Shown here in pieces: positions 1 through 9,612 of a DNA stretch of 64,000 bases. The notes below the pieces were generated by a model. That model made no database searches. It was not told the DNA's origin and was given only the letters and a program-made list of their open reading frames with translations. Origin of the DNA: Macrococcus sp. 19Msa1099 (GTDB lineage: Bacteria > Bacillota > Bacilli > Staphylococcales > Staphylococcaceae); assembly GCA_019357535.2 (NCBI GenBank), contig CP079955.1, positions 744,001 to 808,000 of the forward strand, written 5' to 3'. A program made the position numbers and the translations under genes. Position 1 is the stretch's first letter, and each line of letters begins with the position of its first letter.

Positions 1-143
<143 letters not shown>

Positions 144-146
144 GTC

Positions 147-1124
147 ATGGCACAAATGACAATGATTCAAGCGATTACAAATGCGCTTCAAACAGAACTA
201 AAAAATGACGAAAACGTATTAGTTTTCGGAGAAGACGTTGGTGTCAACGGTGGGGTATTCCGTGCGACTGAAGGACTTCAAAAAGAATTCGGTGAAGATC
301 GTGTATTCGATACACCACTTGCTGAGTCTGGTATCGGTGGTTTAGCGGTAGGTTTATCATTAACTGGTTTCCGTCCAGTAATGGAAATTCAGTTCTTCGG
401 ATTCGTATTCGAAGTATTCGATTCAATTGCAGCACAATTATCTCGTCAACACTTCCGTTCAGGTGGAACAAAAACTGCACCAGTTGTTATCCGTTCACCA
501 TTTGGTGGTGGGGTACATACACCAGAACTTCATGCAGATAACTTAGAAGGTCTAATGGCGCAAACACCTGGTGTTAAAGTTGTTATCCCATCAAACCCAT
601 ATGATGCTAAAGGATTATTAATTTCAGCGATTCGCGATAACGATCCTGTTGTTTACTTAGAGCATATGAAATTATACCGTTCATTCCGTGAAGAAGTACC
701 TGAAGAAGAGTATACGGTTGAAATCGGTAAAGCAGCAGTGAAACAAGAGGGTACTGATTTATCAATCATTACTTATGGTGCAATGGTTCAAGAATCTATG
801 AAAGCAGCAGAAACGTTAGCGAAAGATGGACATTCAGTAGAGGTCATCGACTTACGTACTGTTCAACCACTTGATATTGAAACAATCGTTGCTTCAGTTG
901 AGAAGACTGGTCGCGTTGTTGTTGTTCAAGAAGCGCAAAGACAAGCGGGTGTTGGTGCGAATGTCGTATCTGAAATTTCAGAGCGTGCGATTTTAAGCCT
1001 GGAAGCACCTATTGGACGTGTATCAGCCCCTGATACTGCTTATCCATTTACTCAAGCAGAAAACGTTTGGTTACCAAACAAAGAAGATATTATCGCAGTA
1101 GCGAAAAAGACGTTAGAATTCTAA
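147..1124 (+). CDS. pdhB: Pyruvate dehydrogenase E1 beta subunit
   Basis: This 325-residue protein is full length for E1 beta. It has the N-terminal transketolase-like pyrimidine-binding domain (about residues 4-180, with the FGEDVG and [10 protein letters not shown] motifs) and the C-terminal transketolase domain (about 195-310, with [10 protein letters not shown]). It pairs with PdhA to bind thiamine diphosphate, decarboxylate pyruvate and pass the acetyl group to lipoyl-PdhC. The ATG at 147 has a purine-rich Shine-Dalgarno sequence 12 bases upstream, inside pdhA. It is separated from pdhC by 93 bases that contain a terminator-like hairpin, so expression of the E1 and E2/E3 halves may differ. 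Confidence 0.97.
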   Translation: MAQMTMIQAITNALQTELKNDENVLVFGEDVGVNGGVFRATEGLQKEFGEDRVFDTPLAESGIGGLAVGLSLTGFRPVMEIQFFGFVFEVFDSIAAQLSRQHFRSGGTKTAPVVIRSPFGGGVHTPELHADNLEGLMAQTPGVKVVIPSNPYDAKGLLISAIRDNDPVVYLEHMKLYRSFREEVPEEEYTVEIGKAAVKQEGTDLSIITYGAMVQESMKAAETLAKDGHSVEVIDLRTVQPLDIETIVASVEKTGRVVVVQEAQRQAGVGANVVSEISERAILSLEAPIGRVSAPDTAYPFTQAENVWLPNKEDIIAVAKKTLEF

Positions 1125-1144
1125 TCTAGAAGATAAACGTGTAA

Positions 1145-1188
1145 AATGAAAAGTGGCATCACGATGTTACTTTTCATTCATTTATTTT
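1145..1188 (+). terminator. Terminator-like hairpin between pdhB and pdhC
   Basis: A perfect 10-bp inverted repeat (AATGAAAAGT at 1145-1154, its complement at 1169-1178) can extend inward by G-U pairs. It is followed by a T-rich stretch, CATTTATTTT. It lies inside the operon, 29 bases before the pdhC Shine-Dalgarno sequence. The U-tract is interrupted, so partial termination or 3'-end protection of the pdhAB message are both possible. Confidence 0.55.
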
Positions 1189-1217
1189 AATTCTTAATTC
1201 TTTAGGAGGAATTTATT

Positions 1218-2504
1218 GTGGCATTTGAATTTAAGTTACCTGCCCTTGGTGAAGGGATATTTGAAGGTGAAATCGTAAAGTGGTTCGTTAAGTCTGGTGA
1301 CGAAGTACAAGAAGACGATATTTTGTTAGAAGTACAAAGTGATAAATCTGTAGTAGAAATTCCATCTCCAGTAACAGGAAAGATCAATACGATCGTGGCT
1401 GAAGAAGGAACTGTAGCAAATCTAGGTGAGGTTATCGTAACAATCGATTCTGATGACGCACACGCACAAAATGATGCTGCAGAATCAAAAGAAGAACCAA
1501 AAGAGGAAGCACAAGCTGAAACTACAGAAGCGCCTAAAGCAGAAGCACAAGCACCTGCACAAGACGTTGAAGTTGATGAAAACCGCCGTGTTATCGCAAT
1601 GCCTTCAGTACGTAAATTAGCCCGTGATAAAGGGGTTAACATTAAAGCTGTTCAAGGTACTGGTAAAAACGGTCGTGTCTTAAAAGACGACGTTCTAGCG
1701 TATGCTGAAGGTGGACAAACAACTGCAAGTACACCTGAAGCACCAGCTCAAGAAGCACCAGCACAAGCAGCACCTCAACCAGTTGCAGCACCAGAAGGTG
1801 ACTTCCCAGAAACACGCGAGAAAATTCCGGCAATGCGTCGTGCAATTGCAAAAGCAATGGTGAACTCTAAACATACTGCACCACACGTAACATTAATGGA
1901 TGAAGTAGAAGTACAGGCATTATGGGATCACCGTAAGAAATTTAAAGAAGTTGCAGCTGAACAAGGTACGAAATTAACATTCTTACCATACGTTGTAAAA
2001 GCGTTAGTTTCAGCACTTAAAGCATATCCTGCTTTAAACACTTCATTAGATGATGCGACTGAAGAAATTGTACACAAACATTATTACAACATTGGTATCG
2101 CTGCTGATACTGAACGCGGTCTATTAGTACCTGTTGTAAAAAATGCAGATCGTAAATCAATCTTCGCGATTTCTGATGAAATCAATGAATTAGCAGTTAA
2201 AGCACGTGATGGCAAACTTTCTCCTAGCGAAATGAAGGGTGCTTCATGTACAATAAGTAATATCGGTTCAGCTGGTGGACAATGGTTCACTCCAGTTATT
2301 AACCATCCTGAAGTTGCAATTTTAGGTATTGGTCGTATCGCGCAAAAGCCAATCGTTAAAGATGGAGAAATTGTTGCAGCACCAGTTCTTGCATTATCAT
2401 TAAGTTTCGACCACCGTCAAATCGATGGCGCAACTGGACAAAGTGCAATGAACCATATTAAACGCTTGTTAAATAATCCAGAATTATTATTAATGGAGGG
2501 GTAA
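1218..2504 (+). CDS. pdhC: Dihydrolipoamide acetyltransferase, E2 of pyruvate dehydrogenase
   Basis: This 428-residue E2 transfers the acetyl group to CoA and forms the complex core. Domains in order: one lipoyl domain (about 1-78, lipoyl Lys43 in SDKS), an acidic and Ala/Pro linker, a peripheral-subunit-binding domain (about 126-164, with MPSVRKLA and GTGKNGRV), a second Ala/Pro/Gln-rich linker, and the catalytic domain to the C terminus with HRQIDGA (catalytic His399 and Asp403). The start is a GTG at 1218 with AGGAGGA seven bases upstream. A single lipoyl domain is usual for Gram-positive E2. pdhD follows after 4 bases. Confidence 0.97.
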   Translation: MAFEFKLPALGEGIFEGEIVKWFVKSGDEVQEDDILLEVQSDKSVVEIPSPVTGKINTIVAEEGTVANLGEVIVTIDSDDAHAQNDAAESKEEPKEEAQAETTEAPKAEAQAPAQDVEVDENRRVIAMPSVRKLARDKGVNIKAVQGTGKNGRVLKDDVLAYAEGGQTTASTPEAPAQEAPAQAAPQPVAAPEGDFPETREKIPAMRRAIAKAMVNSKHTAPHVTLMDEVEVQALWDHRKKFKEVAAEQGTKLTFLPYVVKALVSALKAYPALNTSLDDATEEIVHKHYYNIGIAADTERGLLVPVVKNADRKSIFAISDEINELAVKARDGKLSPSEMKGASCTISNIGSAGGQWFTPVINHPEVAILGIGRIAQKPIVKDGEIVAAPVLALSLSFDHRQIDGATGQSAMNHIKRLLNNPELLLMEG

Positions 2505-2508
2505 ACAG

Positions 2509-3915
2509 ATGGTAGTTGGAGATTTTCCTATTGAAACAGATACTATTGTAATTGGAGCAGGTCCTGGTGGATATGTTGCAGCAATTCGTGCAGCACAATT
2601 AGGACAAAAAGTAACAATCGTAGAAAAAGGAAACTTAGGGGGCGTTTGTTTAAACGTAGGTTGTATTCCTTCAAAAGCAATGCTTTCAGCTTCTCATAAA
2701 TACGAAACAGCGAAACATTCTGAAGAATATGGAATTAAAGCTGAAAACGTAACTTTAGATTTCTCTAAAGTTCAAGAATTCAAAAACAGTGTTGTTAATC
2801 GTTTAACTGGTGGCGTTGGTTCTTTACTTAAAGGCCGCAAAGTTGAAATCGTTCAAGGTGAAGCTTACTTCGTAGACCAAAACAACTTGAAAGTGATGAC
2901 TGAAAAAGCTTCTCAGACTTACACATTCAAGAATGCGATTATCGCAACAGGTTCACGTCCAATCGAAATTCCAAACTTCAAATTCAACAAACGTGTTATC
3001 GATTCAACAGGTGCATTAGCACTTCCTGAAGTACCAGAACACTTAGTTGTTGTAGGTGGCGGATATATTGGTTCTGAATTAGGAACAGCTTACGCTAACT
3101 TCGGTTCAAAAGTTACAATTTTAGAAGGCGCTAAAGATATCTTAGGCGGATTCGAAAAACAAATGACACAAGTTGTTAAAAAAGGTCTTAAAGCTAAAGG
3201 TGTTGAAATCGTTACTGAAGCAATGGCGAAGTCAGCTGAAGAATCAGAAAACGGTGTTAAAGTCACTTATGAAGCTAAAGGCGAAACACATACAATCGAA
3301 GCGGACTACTGTTTAGTAACTGTAGGACGTCGTCCAAATACAGATGAGTTAGGTCTAGAAGGTTTAGGCATTAAAATGACTGATCGTGGTATCATTGAAG
3401 TTGACGCTCAAAGTCGTACTTCAGTTGAGAACATCTACGCAATCGGTGACATCGTTGCTGGACCACCACTTGCACACAAAGCTTCTTATGAAGGTAAAGT
3501 TGCAGCTGAAGCTATTTCAGGTGAAAAATCAGAAGTAGATTACTTAGGTATTCCTGCTGTATGTTTCACTGAACCTGAATTAGCGACGGTTGGTTACACT
3601 GAAGCAATGGCTAAAGAAGAAGGATTAGACTTTAAAGCGTCTAAATTCCCTTACGCTGCAAATGGCCGTGCATTATCAATCGGTGAGACTGATGGTTTCT
3701 TAAAACTCATCACACTTAAAGAAGACGGATTATTAATCGGTGCGCAAGTTGCCGGTGCTGGTGCATCTGACCTCATCGCGGAACTTGGTTTAGCAATTGA
3801 AACGGGCATGACTGCAGAAGATATTGCATTAACAATCCACGCTCACCCAACATTAGGTGAAATTACGATGGAAGCAGCAGAAGTTGCAATGGGTCACCCA
3901 ATTCACACAATGTAA
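2509..3915 (+). CDS. pdhD: Dihydrolipoamide dehydrogenase, E3
   Basis: This 468-residue flavoprotein reoxidises dihydrolipoamide with NAD+. It has the FAD-binding GAGPGG motif (residues 16-21), the redox-active disulfide Cys47/Cys52 in [10 protein letters not shown], a second nucleotide-binding GGGYIGSE motif, the FAD-contacting IYAIGDI segment, and the C-terminal His446-Glu451 dyad in HAHPTLGE. Its Shine-Dalgarno sequence lies in the last codons of pdhC (GGAGGGG). As the only E3 in view it may also serve other 2-oxo acid dehydrogenases. A strong hairpin terminator follows at 3932. Confidence 0.97.
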   Translation: MVVGDFPIETDTIVIGAGPGGYVAAIRAAQLGQKVTIVEKGNLGGVCLNVGCIPSKAMLSASHKYETAKHSEEYGIKAENVTLDFSKVQEFKNSVVNRLTGGVGSLLKGRKVEIVQGEAYFVDQNNLKVMTEKASQTYTFKNAIIATGSRPIEIPNFKFNKRVIDSTGALALPEVPEHLVVVGGGYIGSELGTAYANFGSKVTILEGAKDILGGFEKQMTQVVKKGLKAKGVEIVTEAMAKSAEESENGVKVTYEAKGETHTIEADYCLVTVGRRPNTDELGLEGLGIKMTDRGIIEVDAQSRTSVENIYAIGDIVAGPPLAHKASYEGKVAAEAISGEKSEVDYLGIPAVCFTEPELATVGYTEAMAKEEGLDFKASKFPYAANGRALSIGETDGFLKLITLKEDGLLIGAQVAGAGASDLIAELGLAIETGMTAEDIALTIHAHPTLGEITMEAAEVAMGHPIHTM

Positions 3916-3931
3916 TAAACTTTACAATTTC

Positions 3932-3968
3932 AAAGTACTATTCATATTATATGAATAGTACTTTTTTT
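3932..3968 (+). terminator. Rho-independent terminator of the pdh operon
   Basis: A perfect 15-bp stem (AAAGTACTATTCATA at 3932-3946, complement 3950-3964) with a 3-base loop runs into a T-run. The downstream gene's Shine-Dalgarno sequence begins only 3 bases after the T-run, so any read-through transcript would present the UPF0223 start right behind the hairpin. Confidence 0.9.
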
Positions 3969-3982
3969 ATGGAGGAATGTAT

Positions 3983-4261
3983 ATGAACTATAGTTATCCA
4001 ATCGATACAGAATGGTCACAAGATGAGATTATAGATGTTGTTAATTTTTTGAGCTTGATTGAAGATGCGTATGAACGTAGTGTGAATACTGAAGATTTTC
4101 TTACGCTTTATCGCGCTTTTAAACAAGTGGCACCGATGAAGTCAGAGGAGAATCGTATCTTAAAGTCATTTGAACAAGTATCGACGTATTCCGGCTATCA
4201 TACTGTTAAGCGTGCACAACAAGCGAAAGAAAATAACGAAAAAGTATTTTCAATGAAGTAA
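3983..4261 (+). CDS. UPF0223 family protein (YktA-like)
   Basis: A small acidic protein of 92 residues, resembling the UPF0223 family found just after pdhD in staphylococci. It is predicted to be all-helical, with the characteristic N-terminal YPIDTEWS segment. The function of the family is unknown. I start it at the ATG at 3983 rather than 3977 because GGAGGA at 3971-3976 leaves 6 bases of spacing to 3983 and none to 3977. It lies directly behind the pdh terminator with no clear promoter of its own, so it is probably made by read-through. Confidence 0.85.
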   Translation: MNYSYPIDTEWSQDEIIDVVNFLSLIEDAYERSVNTEDFLTLYRAFKQVAPMKSEENRILKSFEQVSTYSGYHTVKRAQQAKENNEKVFSMK

Positions 4262-4310
4262 ATTTTTAATGAATATTGAAATGTACATCGATTTTTGATA
4301 CATTTAATAC

Positions 4311-4344
4311 ATTATTAAACTATTTGTTTATAATTATTAAACTA
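4311..4344 (+). promoter_or_regulatory. Promoter with 12-bp direct repeats ahead of the pot regulator
   Basis: The sequence ATTATTAAACTA occurs twice, at 4311-4322 and 4333-4344, exactly 22 bases apart, about two helical turns. A perfect -10 box TATAAT (4329-4334) sits between and overlaps the second copy; no good -35 is seen. The layout suggests an operator bound by a dimeric factor, plausibly the XRE-cupin protein encoded next, which would then be autoregulated. The promoter reading is from motif position only. Confidence 0.5.
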
Positions 4345-4356
4345 AGGTGTGAATGT

Positions 4357-4899
4357 ATGGATATCGGAAAAAAGATAAAAGATTTAAGGCGCCAGAAGAA
4401 TTTGACACAAGAAGAGCTTGGCGAACGTACAGATCTCTCAAAAGGATATATTTCACAGCTGGAACGCAATCTATGTTCCCCTTCAATGGAAACATTCTTT
4501 AATATTTTGGAGGTCCTGGGCTCTAAGCCAAAAGATTTCTTCAGTGAACAGCAATATGAGCAGCGTATTCATTATCCAAAGTCAGAACAGACAATCTATG
4601 ATGAGTATGATGATGGCTACATGATTAACTGGCTCGTTCCAGATTCTAATGAATTTGATATGGAACCGGTCATTATAACGATTGAACCCGGTAAGAAGTA
4701 TAAAAAGTTTTTACCAAGCATGTCAGATAGTTTTATCTATGTGTTACAGGGTGAAGCGAGTATTCATATCGGTAGAAGAGATTATCATGCGCAATGTGGG
4801 GAATCGTTCTATTTTAAGGCGAACGAATCCCATCAATTATTTAATCGAACAGACAAAGTGGCACGCGTACTGATTGTGGCGACAGAGTCTTACTTATAG
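4357..4899 (+). CDS. XRE-family transcriptional regulator with C-terminal cupin domain
   Basis: This 180-residue protein has an N-terminal helix-turn-helix (about residues 5-60; LTQEELGERTDLSKGYIS is the HTH core) and a C-terminal cupin-2 domain (about 105-175). The build matches PuuR-type sensors that control polyamine genes. It sits 9 bases upstream of potA and is almost certainly the local regulator of the potABCD importer; the polyamine ligand is inferred from context. The ATG at 4357 is preferred to upstream in-frame starts because it has AAGGTG 7 bases upstream and begins exactly at the HTH domain. Confidence 0.88.
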   Translation: MDIGKKIKDLRRQKNLTQEELGERTDLSKGYISQLERNLCSPSMETFFNILEVLGSKPKDFFSEQQYEQRIHYPKSEQTIYDEYDDGYMINWLVPDSNEFDMEPVIITIEPGKKYKKFLPSMSDSFIYVLQGEASIHIGRRDYHAQCGESFYFKANESHQLFNRTDKVARVLIVATESYL

Positions 4900-4908
4900 A
4901 GGTGAACA

Positions 4909-5991
4909 ATGAAACAATTTATTCAGTTTAACCATGTGACAAAGGCATATGGAGACAATACGATTCTTAATGATATCAGCTTTGAAATTGAAAAGGGTAA
5001 GTTTTATACGCTGCTTGGACCATCGGGTTGTGGGAAGACGACGATATTACGTCTGATTGCCGGCTTTGAGAAAGCATCAAGTGGCGATATATACTTTGAT
5101 GAAGCGCGTATCAATGATGTACCGCCGAATAAACGTAAAGTGAATACCGTCTTTCAGGACTACGCCTTATTTCCGCATTTAAATGTGTTTGAAAATGTAG
5201 CGTATGGTCTACGTATCAAGAAAGAAAATGAAGACAGCATTAAAACGAAGGTCCGAGAGGCGTTACAGCTTGTAAAACTTGCAGATTTTGAAAACCGTGA
5301 TATTAAGGATATGAGTGGTGGACAACGTCAGCGTGTCGCGATTGCACGTGCCATCGTTAATGACCCGGAAGTGATATTACTTGATGAACCGTTAAGTGCC
5401 CTTGACTTAAAACTCAGAACAGAGATGCAGTATGAACTGCGAGAAATTCAAAATCGTCTCGGTAAAACCTTTATCTTTGTTACACATGACCAGGAAGAGG
5501 CGCTTGCAATGAGCGATTATATCTTTGTAATGAATAAGGGTAAAATTGAACAAAGTGGTACACCACTGGATATCTATGATGAACCTGTGAACCGTTATGT
5601 GGCGGACTTTATCGGAGAATCAAACATTGTAGACGGTATCATGGTCAAAGATTACGTCGTTGAGATGTACGGCAAGCGCTTTGCATGTGTCGATAAAGGA
5701 TTTAAACCAGATGCAAAGGTGGACATTGTAATACGTCCAGAAGATATCGAAATCACTGCACCTGAAATGGGTAAAATTCATGCGCTTGTTGACTCTACAC
5801 TGTTCCGTGGTGTGCATTACGAAATCTGCTGTATTGACGAAGCAGGGAATGAATGGATTATTCAGTCGACGAAACCAGCGACACCGGGTGAACGTGTAGG
5901 ACTTACATTTACCGAGGAAGCAATACATATTATGCTGCCTGGTGAGACAGAAGAAGAATTCGATCGTCGTATTGAATCATACGAGGTGTAG
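4909..5991 (+). CDS. potA: Spermidine/putrescine ABC transporter ATP-binding protein
   Basis: The 360-residue ATPase has Walker [10 protein letters not shown] (37-45), a Q-loop, the signature MSGGQRQRV, Walker B ILLDEP followed by the D-loop SALD, and the switch histidine in VTHDQEEA. The region beyond about 240 is the TOBE-like regulatory domain typical of PotA and MalK-type subunits. It powers uptake through PotB and PotC. It is the first transporter gene of a tight operon (potB starts 1 base after its stop) and has GAGGTG just upstream of its ATG. Confidence 0.95.
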   Translation: MKQFIQFNHVTKAYGDNTILNDISFEIEKGKFYTLLGPSGCGKTTILRLIAGFEKASSGDIYFDEARINDVPPNKRKVNTVFQDYALFPHLNVFENVAYGLRIKKENEDSIKTKVREALQLVKLADFENRDIKDMSGGQRQRVAIARAIVNDPEVILLDEPLSALDLKLRTEMQYELREIQNRLGKTFIFVTHDQEEALAMSDYIFVMNKGKIEQSGTPLDIYDEPVNRYVADFIGESNIVDGIMVKDYVVEMYGKRFACVDKGFKPDAKVDIVIRPEDIEITAPEMGKIHALVDSTLFRGVHYEICCIDEAGNEWIIQSTKPATPGERVGLTFTEEAIHIMLPGETEEEFDRRIESYEV

Positions 5992-5992
5992 T

Positions 5993-6799
5993 ATGCAAAG
6001 AGCGAAAAACTTTTTCTTAGTCCCTTACATGCTCTGGATTATTCTGTTTATCGTAATGCCGCTCGTTATGATATTTTATACGTCGTTTACGAATCACGAT
6101 GGGCAGTTTACATTTGAGAACTACCAGTCTTTTTTGACGCCGACATATTTAAAGATGACACTATCTTCCTTTATTTATGCATCGATTATTACCTTATTTT
6201 GCTTAATTATTGCATACCCGATTGCGCTCGTCTTAAAGCAGGCGAAACATAAACAGCTATGGTTGCTGATCATTATCTTACCGACTTGGATCAATCTGTT
6301 ATTAAAGACGTATGCGTTCATCGGTATATTCAGTAAACAAGGCACTATCAATGATGTGCTGCACTTCTTACATCTACCTGCAGCAAATCTACTGTTTACA
6401 GATACAGCATTTATCTTTGTATCTATCTATATCTATATACCATTTATGATACTGCCGATCTTTAATAGTATGAATGAAATTCCGGACAATTTAATCCAGG
6501 CATCACGCGATCTCGGTGCATCCGAGTGGATGACCTTTCGAAAGATCATCATGCCCTTATCACTTGAAGGGGTGAAAACAGGGATACAAGTTACATTTAT
6601 CCCGGCTTTAAGCTTGTTCATGATTACCCGTCTGATTGCAGGGAATAAGGTTGTCAACTTAGGGACAGCAATTGAAGAACAGTTTTTAGTGACACAGAAC
6701 TACGGAATGGGTTCGACGATTGCCGTATTCTTAATTTTAGCGATGGCATTTGTGATGATCATCACGAAATCTAAAAACGAAAGCGAGGATATAAAATGA
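5993..6799 (+). CDS. potB: Spermidine/putrescine ABC transporter permease
   Basis: A 268-residue inner permease with about six membrane segments, starting with the hydrophobic stretch at residues 6-26. The EAA-type loop that docks on the ATPase is visible as ASRDLGASEWMTFRKI. The start at ATG 5993 is chosen because GAGGTG lies at 5983-5988; the longer reading from 5942 would overlap potA by 50 bases and has no ribosome binding site. It overlaps potC by 4 bases (ATGA). Confidence 0.94.
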   Translation: MQRAKNFFLVPYMLWIILFIVMPLVMIFYTSFTNHDGQFTFENYQSFLTPTYLKMTLSSFIYASIITLFCLIIAYPIALVLKQAKHKQLWLLIIILPTWINLLLKTYAFIGIFSKQGTINDVLHFLHLPAANLLFTDTAFIFVSIYIYIPFMILPIFNSMNEIPDNLIQASRDLGASEWMTFRKIIMPLSLEGVKTGIQVTFIPALSLFMITRLIAGNKVVNLGTAIEEQFLVTQNYGMGSTIAVFLILAMAFVMIITKSKNESEDIK

Positions 6800-7605
6800 A
6801 ACTAAGAGGTAAATTATTTTTAGCGGTCGCACTTTTCATTTTATATTTCCCGATCTTCTATTTAATGTTTTATTCCTTTAATTCTGCTGGCAATATGAAT
6901 CATTTTGAATCCTTTACGTTAGATCATTACAAGGCAGTGTTTGAGAATAAGCGCCTACTCGTTATTATCGTGAATACACTCGCTGTGGCACTTATTGCAG
7001 CAAGCATCTCTACAGTGATTGGTATCTGTGGCGCTATTGCGATACACTATATGCGCAATAAGAAGATTAAAATCGGACTATTGACATTAAACAATATATT
7101 GATGGTAAGTTCTGATGTAGTGATCGGCTCTTCGTTTTTAATCTTATTTACTGCGATCGGTCACTTTACAGGGCTTGGGCTTGGATTCTGGTCTGTACTT
7201 ATATCACATATCGCATTCTGTGTGCCCATCGTGGTACTGCTCGTATTACCAAAACTATATGATTTAAATACATCTCTTATTAATGCGAGCTATGACTTAG
7301 GTGCGAGCACATGGCAGACGATCAAAAATGTCATTATCCCGCATATACTCCCTGGTGCACTTGCTGGATTCTTTATGGCACTGACTTATAGTCTGGATGA
7401 CTTTACAGTCAGTTTCTTCGTCACTGGAAATGGCTTTAGCGTATTATCTGTTGAAATCTACTCGATGGCACGTAAAGGCATTTCAATGGAAATCAATGCG
7501 ATCAGCACATTAATGTTCTTAGTGGTGATGACAATCATTGCAATTTACTACGTAGTAACAACAAATGCAGATAAGAAGAAGTTAAAGGCAGGTGCAAAAT
7601 CATGA
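6796..7605 (+). CDS. potC: Spermidine/putrescine ABC transporter permease
   Basis: A 269-residue permease with six predicted membrane helices and the EAA loop NASYDLGASTWQTIKNVI. It forms the transmembrane channel with PotB. Its start overlaps the potB stop and its stop overlaps the potD start, both as ATGA, so translation of the four pot genes is likely coupled. Confidence 0.94.
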   Translation: MKLRGKLFLAVALFILYFPIFYLMFYSFNSAGNMNHFESFTLDHYKAVFENKRLLVIIVNTLAVALIAASISTVIGICGAIAIHYMRNKKIKIGLLTLNNILMVSSDVVIGSSFLILFTAIGHFTGLGLGFWSVLISHIAFCVPIVVLLVLPKLYDLNTSLINASYDLGASTWQTIKNVIIPHILPGALAGFFMALTYSLDDFTVSFFVTGNGFSVLSVEIYSMARKGISMEINAISTLMFLVVMTIIAIYYVVTTNADKKKLKAGAKS

Positions 7606-8675
7606 AACAACTGATGCAGCTAATCTTCATCTCACTTGTAGTTGCCGTATTATTATTATTCTCAAGCCGCTTTATCAATCCACCGCCATCAGGTGGAAAA
7701 GGGAATGTCCTCTATGTATATAACTGGGGCGAATATATCGATCCTGATCTGCTTAAAAAGTTTGAGAAGGAAAAAGGGATTCGTGTCGTACTAGAGACGT
7801 TTGATTCCAATGAAGCGATGCTCGCAAAGATTAAGAATGGGGGGACAAGCTATGATATTGCTGTCCCTAGTGAATATGCGATTCAGAAGATGAAAAATGA
7901 AAAGTTATTGCTGCCCATCGATCATGATAAAATACCAAATCTAAAAAATATTAATAAAGATTTTATGGATCTCCCTTTTGATAAGAAAAATGAATACTCT
8001 ATCCCATATTTCTGGGGTACTGTAGGCATTCTATACAATCCGGACACAACGAAAGACATTGATTTTTCGAGCTGGGATAGTTTATGGGATAAGCGCCTGA
8101 AAGACGACGTTCTTATTGTTGACGGTGCCCGTGAAGCACTTGGATTAGCGCTGAATAGTATGGGGGAATCTTTAAATGAGACTGACCCTGATAAATTACT
8201 TAAGGCAGAGCAGAAGCTTGAGAAACTTGCACCGAATGTAAAAGGTGTTGTAGCAGATGAAATTAATACGATGATGGTACAAAAAGAAGCGGATGTTGCG
8301 GTTGTATGGAGTGGCATGGGTGCTGATATCATGACAGAAAATGAAAATCTGGACTTTGTTGTACCAAAAGAAGGATCGAATCTATGGTTCGATAATATCG
8401 TCATCCCAAAAACGGCACAAAATATTGAAGGGGCACATGAATTTATTAACTTTCTGCTTGATGCACAAAATGCAAAAAAGAATACGGAGTGGGTCGGATA
8501 TGCGACACCAAATAATGCGGCTTTAAGATTACTGGATAAAGAAACACGAGAAGATGAACGATTCTATCCGAATAAAGCAGTGCAGGAGAAGCTGGAAGTA
8601 TATGAGGACCTTGGTTATGAAAATATAAAAAGATATAACGAACTCTTCCTTAAATTTAAGATGTCTTTGAGATAA
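7602..8675 (+). CDS. potD: Spermidine/putrescine-binding protein
   Basis: The 357-residue binding protein has an N-terminal hydrophobic segment (about residues 5-22) followed by a mature part beginning near NVLYVYNWGEYID, the classic PotD start, where Trp and acidic residues contribute to the polyamine site. No cysteine is present near the hydrophobic segment, so there is no lipobox; the protein is probably held by an uncleaved signal anchor, or released. It is the last gene of the operon. I see no convincing terminator in the 92 bases that follow. Confidence 0.93.
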   Translation: MKQLMQLIFISLVVAVLLLFSSRFINPPPSGGKGNVLYVYNWGEYIDPDLLKKFEKEKGIRVVLETFDSNEAMLAKIKNGGTSYDIAVPSEYAIQKMKNEKLLLPIDHDKIPNLKNINKDFMDLPFDKKNEYSIPYFWGTVGILYNPDTTKDIDFSSWDSLWDKRLKDDVLIVDGAREALGLALNSMGESLNETDPDKLLKAEQKLEKLAPNVKGVVADEINTMMVQKEADVAVVWSGMGADIMTENENLDFVVPKEGSNLWFDNIVIPKTAQNIEGAHEFINFLLDAQNAKKNTEWVGYATPNNAALRLLDKETREDERFYPNKAVQEKLEVYEDLGYENIKRYNELFLKFKMSLR

Positions 8676-8767
8676 GCGTACGTTGATTTCAGCCAATTTC
8701 AATATTTGTGCATAAAATTTATTTGTGAGGGTACTATATAAGAAATAAGTTTAAAGGAGATGGATAT

Positions 8768-9535
8768 ATGAGTCGTAGAGAATATACTCAAACAGTACAA
8801 CCCGTAAGTCGAGTTCCTGAAAAAATCTTTGGGTGGTTAGCATGGTTACCACTATTAGCACTTTCATTATTTGGTCTTTATCAATTATTAGTGAATGGGA
8901 ACAACCCAGAATTCATTCAGGCAATGAAAGATGGATTGAATGAAGAGATGCAGAAAAATAACCAAATGGCAGATGCCTTTAACCAAATGGGGTTAACAGT
9001 TGAAGAAGCTGTACCATTATTTGTTAAGAGTTTCTGGTATTTCTTAGCTTATTCTTTAATCCCGATTATTTTAGGATTAATCGGATTACTTAAGATGAAG
9101 AAGAGAATCTTTGCAGGAATAATGTTATTGCTTGCTGGATTGTTTACAACACCATTCTTCTTTACATTCATCTTAGGATTTATTCCATTATTCTTCTTTA
9201 TTTCAGCAATACTTTTATTTGCGCGTAAAGATAAAGTAATTAAGAATAATGACTATTATGAAGACCCTGCACATGTTGAGCGTGAACAGCACGCTGCACC
9301 ATCACATGTTGAACGCGATGCTCGTATCGAAGAAGAAAAGGATTTCACTTATGATGCAGACGACAAGCATGACGATGTCGTGGTAGATGATGTAGAACGT
9401 TCTACAGTTCGTGAAGACAGAGTAGATACACATTTCGATAACAATATCGATAGTGATTCAGACCGTGTAACTTACGTTGATAAAACAAAAGATGCAGTCG
9501 ACGAACGTCGAGACAACTATAACAATAGAAGATAA
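8768..9535 (+). CDS. DUF4064-type membrane protein with charged C-terminal tail
   Basis: This 255-residue protein resembles the DUF4064 family of Firmicutes. It has four hydrophobic segments (about 20-41, 88-108, 113-130, 133-152), with an extracytoplasmic-looking helical loop rich in Asn, Gln and Met between the first two. After residue 155 comes a roughly 100-residue hydrophilic, Asp/Glu/Arg-rich tail containing repeated HVER units, probably disordered and cytoplasmic. Function unknown. AAGGAGAT precedes the ATG. It is monocistronic: 92 bases after potD and closed by a bidirectional terminator. Confidence 0.8.
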   Translation: MSRREYTQTVQPVSRVPEKIFGWLAWLPLLALSLFGLYQLLVNGNNPEFIQAMKDGLNEEMQKNNQMADAFNQMGLTVEEAVPLFVKSFWYFLAYSLIPIILGLIGLLKMKKRIFAGIMLLLAGLFTTPFFFTFILGFIPLFFFISAILLFARKDKVIKNNDYYEDPAHVEREQHAAPSHVERDARIEEEKDFTYDADDKHDDVVVDDVERSTVREDRVDTHFDNNIDSDSDRVTYVDKTKDAVDERRDNYNNRR

Positions 9536-9555
9536 GTAAAACTTAAGACCAATAT

Positions 9556-9585
9556 AAAAACCAGAAACGATTGTTTCTGGTTTTT
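9556..9585. terminator. Bidirectional terminator between DUF4064 gene and fdh operon
   Basis: A perfect 13-bp stem AAAAACCAGAAAC/GTTTCTGGTTTTT with a 4-base loop works in both directions because the stem ends are A/T runs. A second 8-bp hairpin (AGGACAGG 9592-9599 with 9604-9611) follows and is trailed by a T-rich stretch on the plus strand only. Confidence 0.85.
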
Positions 9586-9612
9586 ATTATGAGGACAGGA
9601 TTACCTGTCCTT

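Noticed and set aside
1202-1642. Long minus-strand open frame inside pdhC
   Set aside because: It is antisense to the clearly coding lipoyl and linker region, is rich in Ser, Ala and Cys as expected for an antisense frame, and has no ribosome binding site.
7922-8404. 160-codon minus-strand frame inside potD
   Set aside because: It is fully antisense to a well-supported gene with no start signals; composition is that of a shadow frame.
8706-8737. Promoter upstream of the DUF4064 gene, including a sigma-B-like GGGTAC
   Set aside because: TTGTGC and TACTAT are 20 bases apart and no sigma-B -35 is found; evidence too weak to list.
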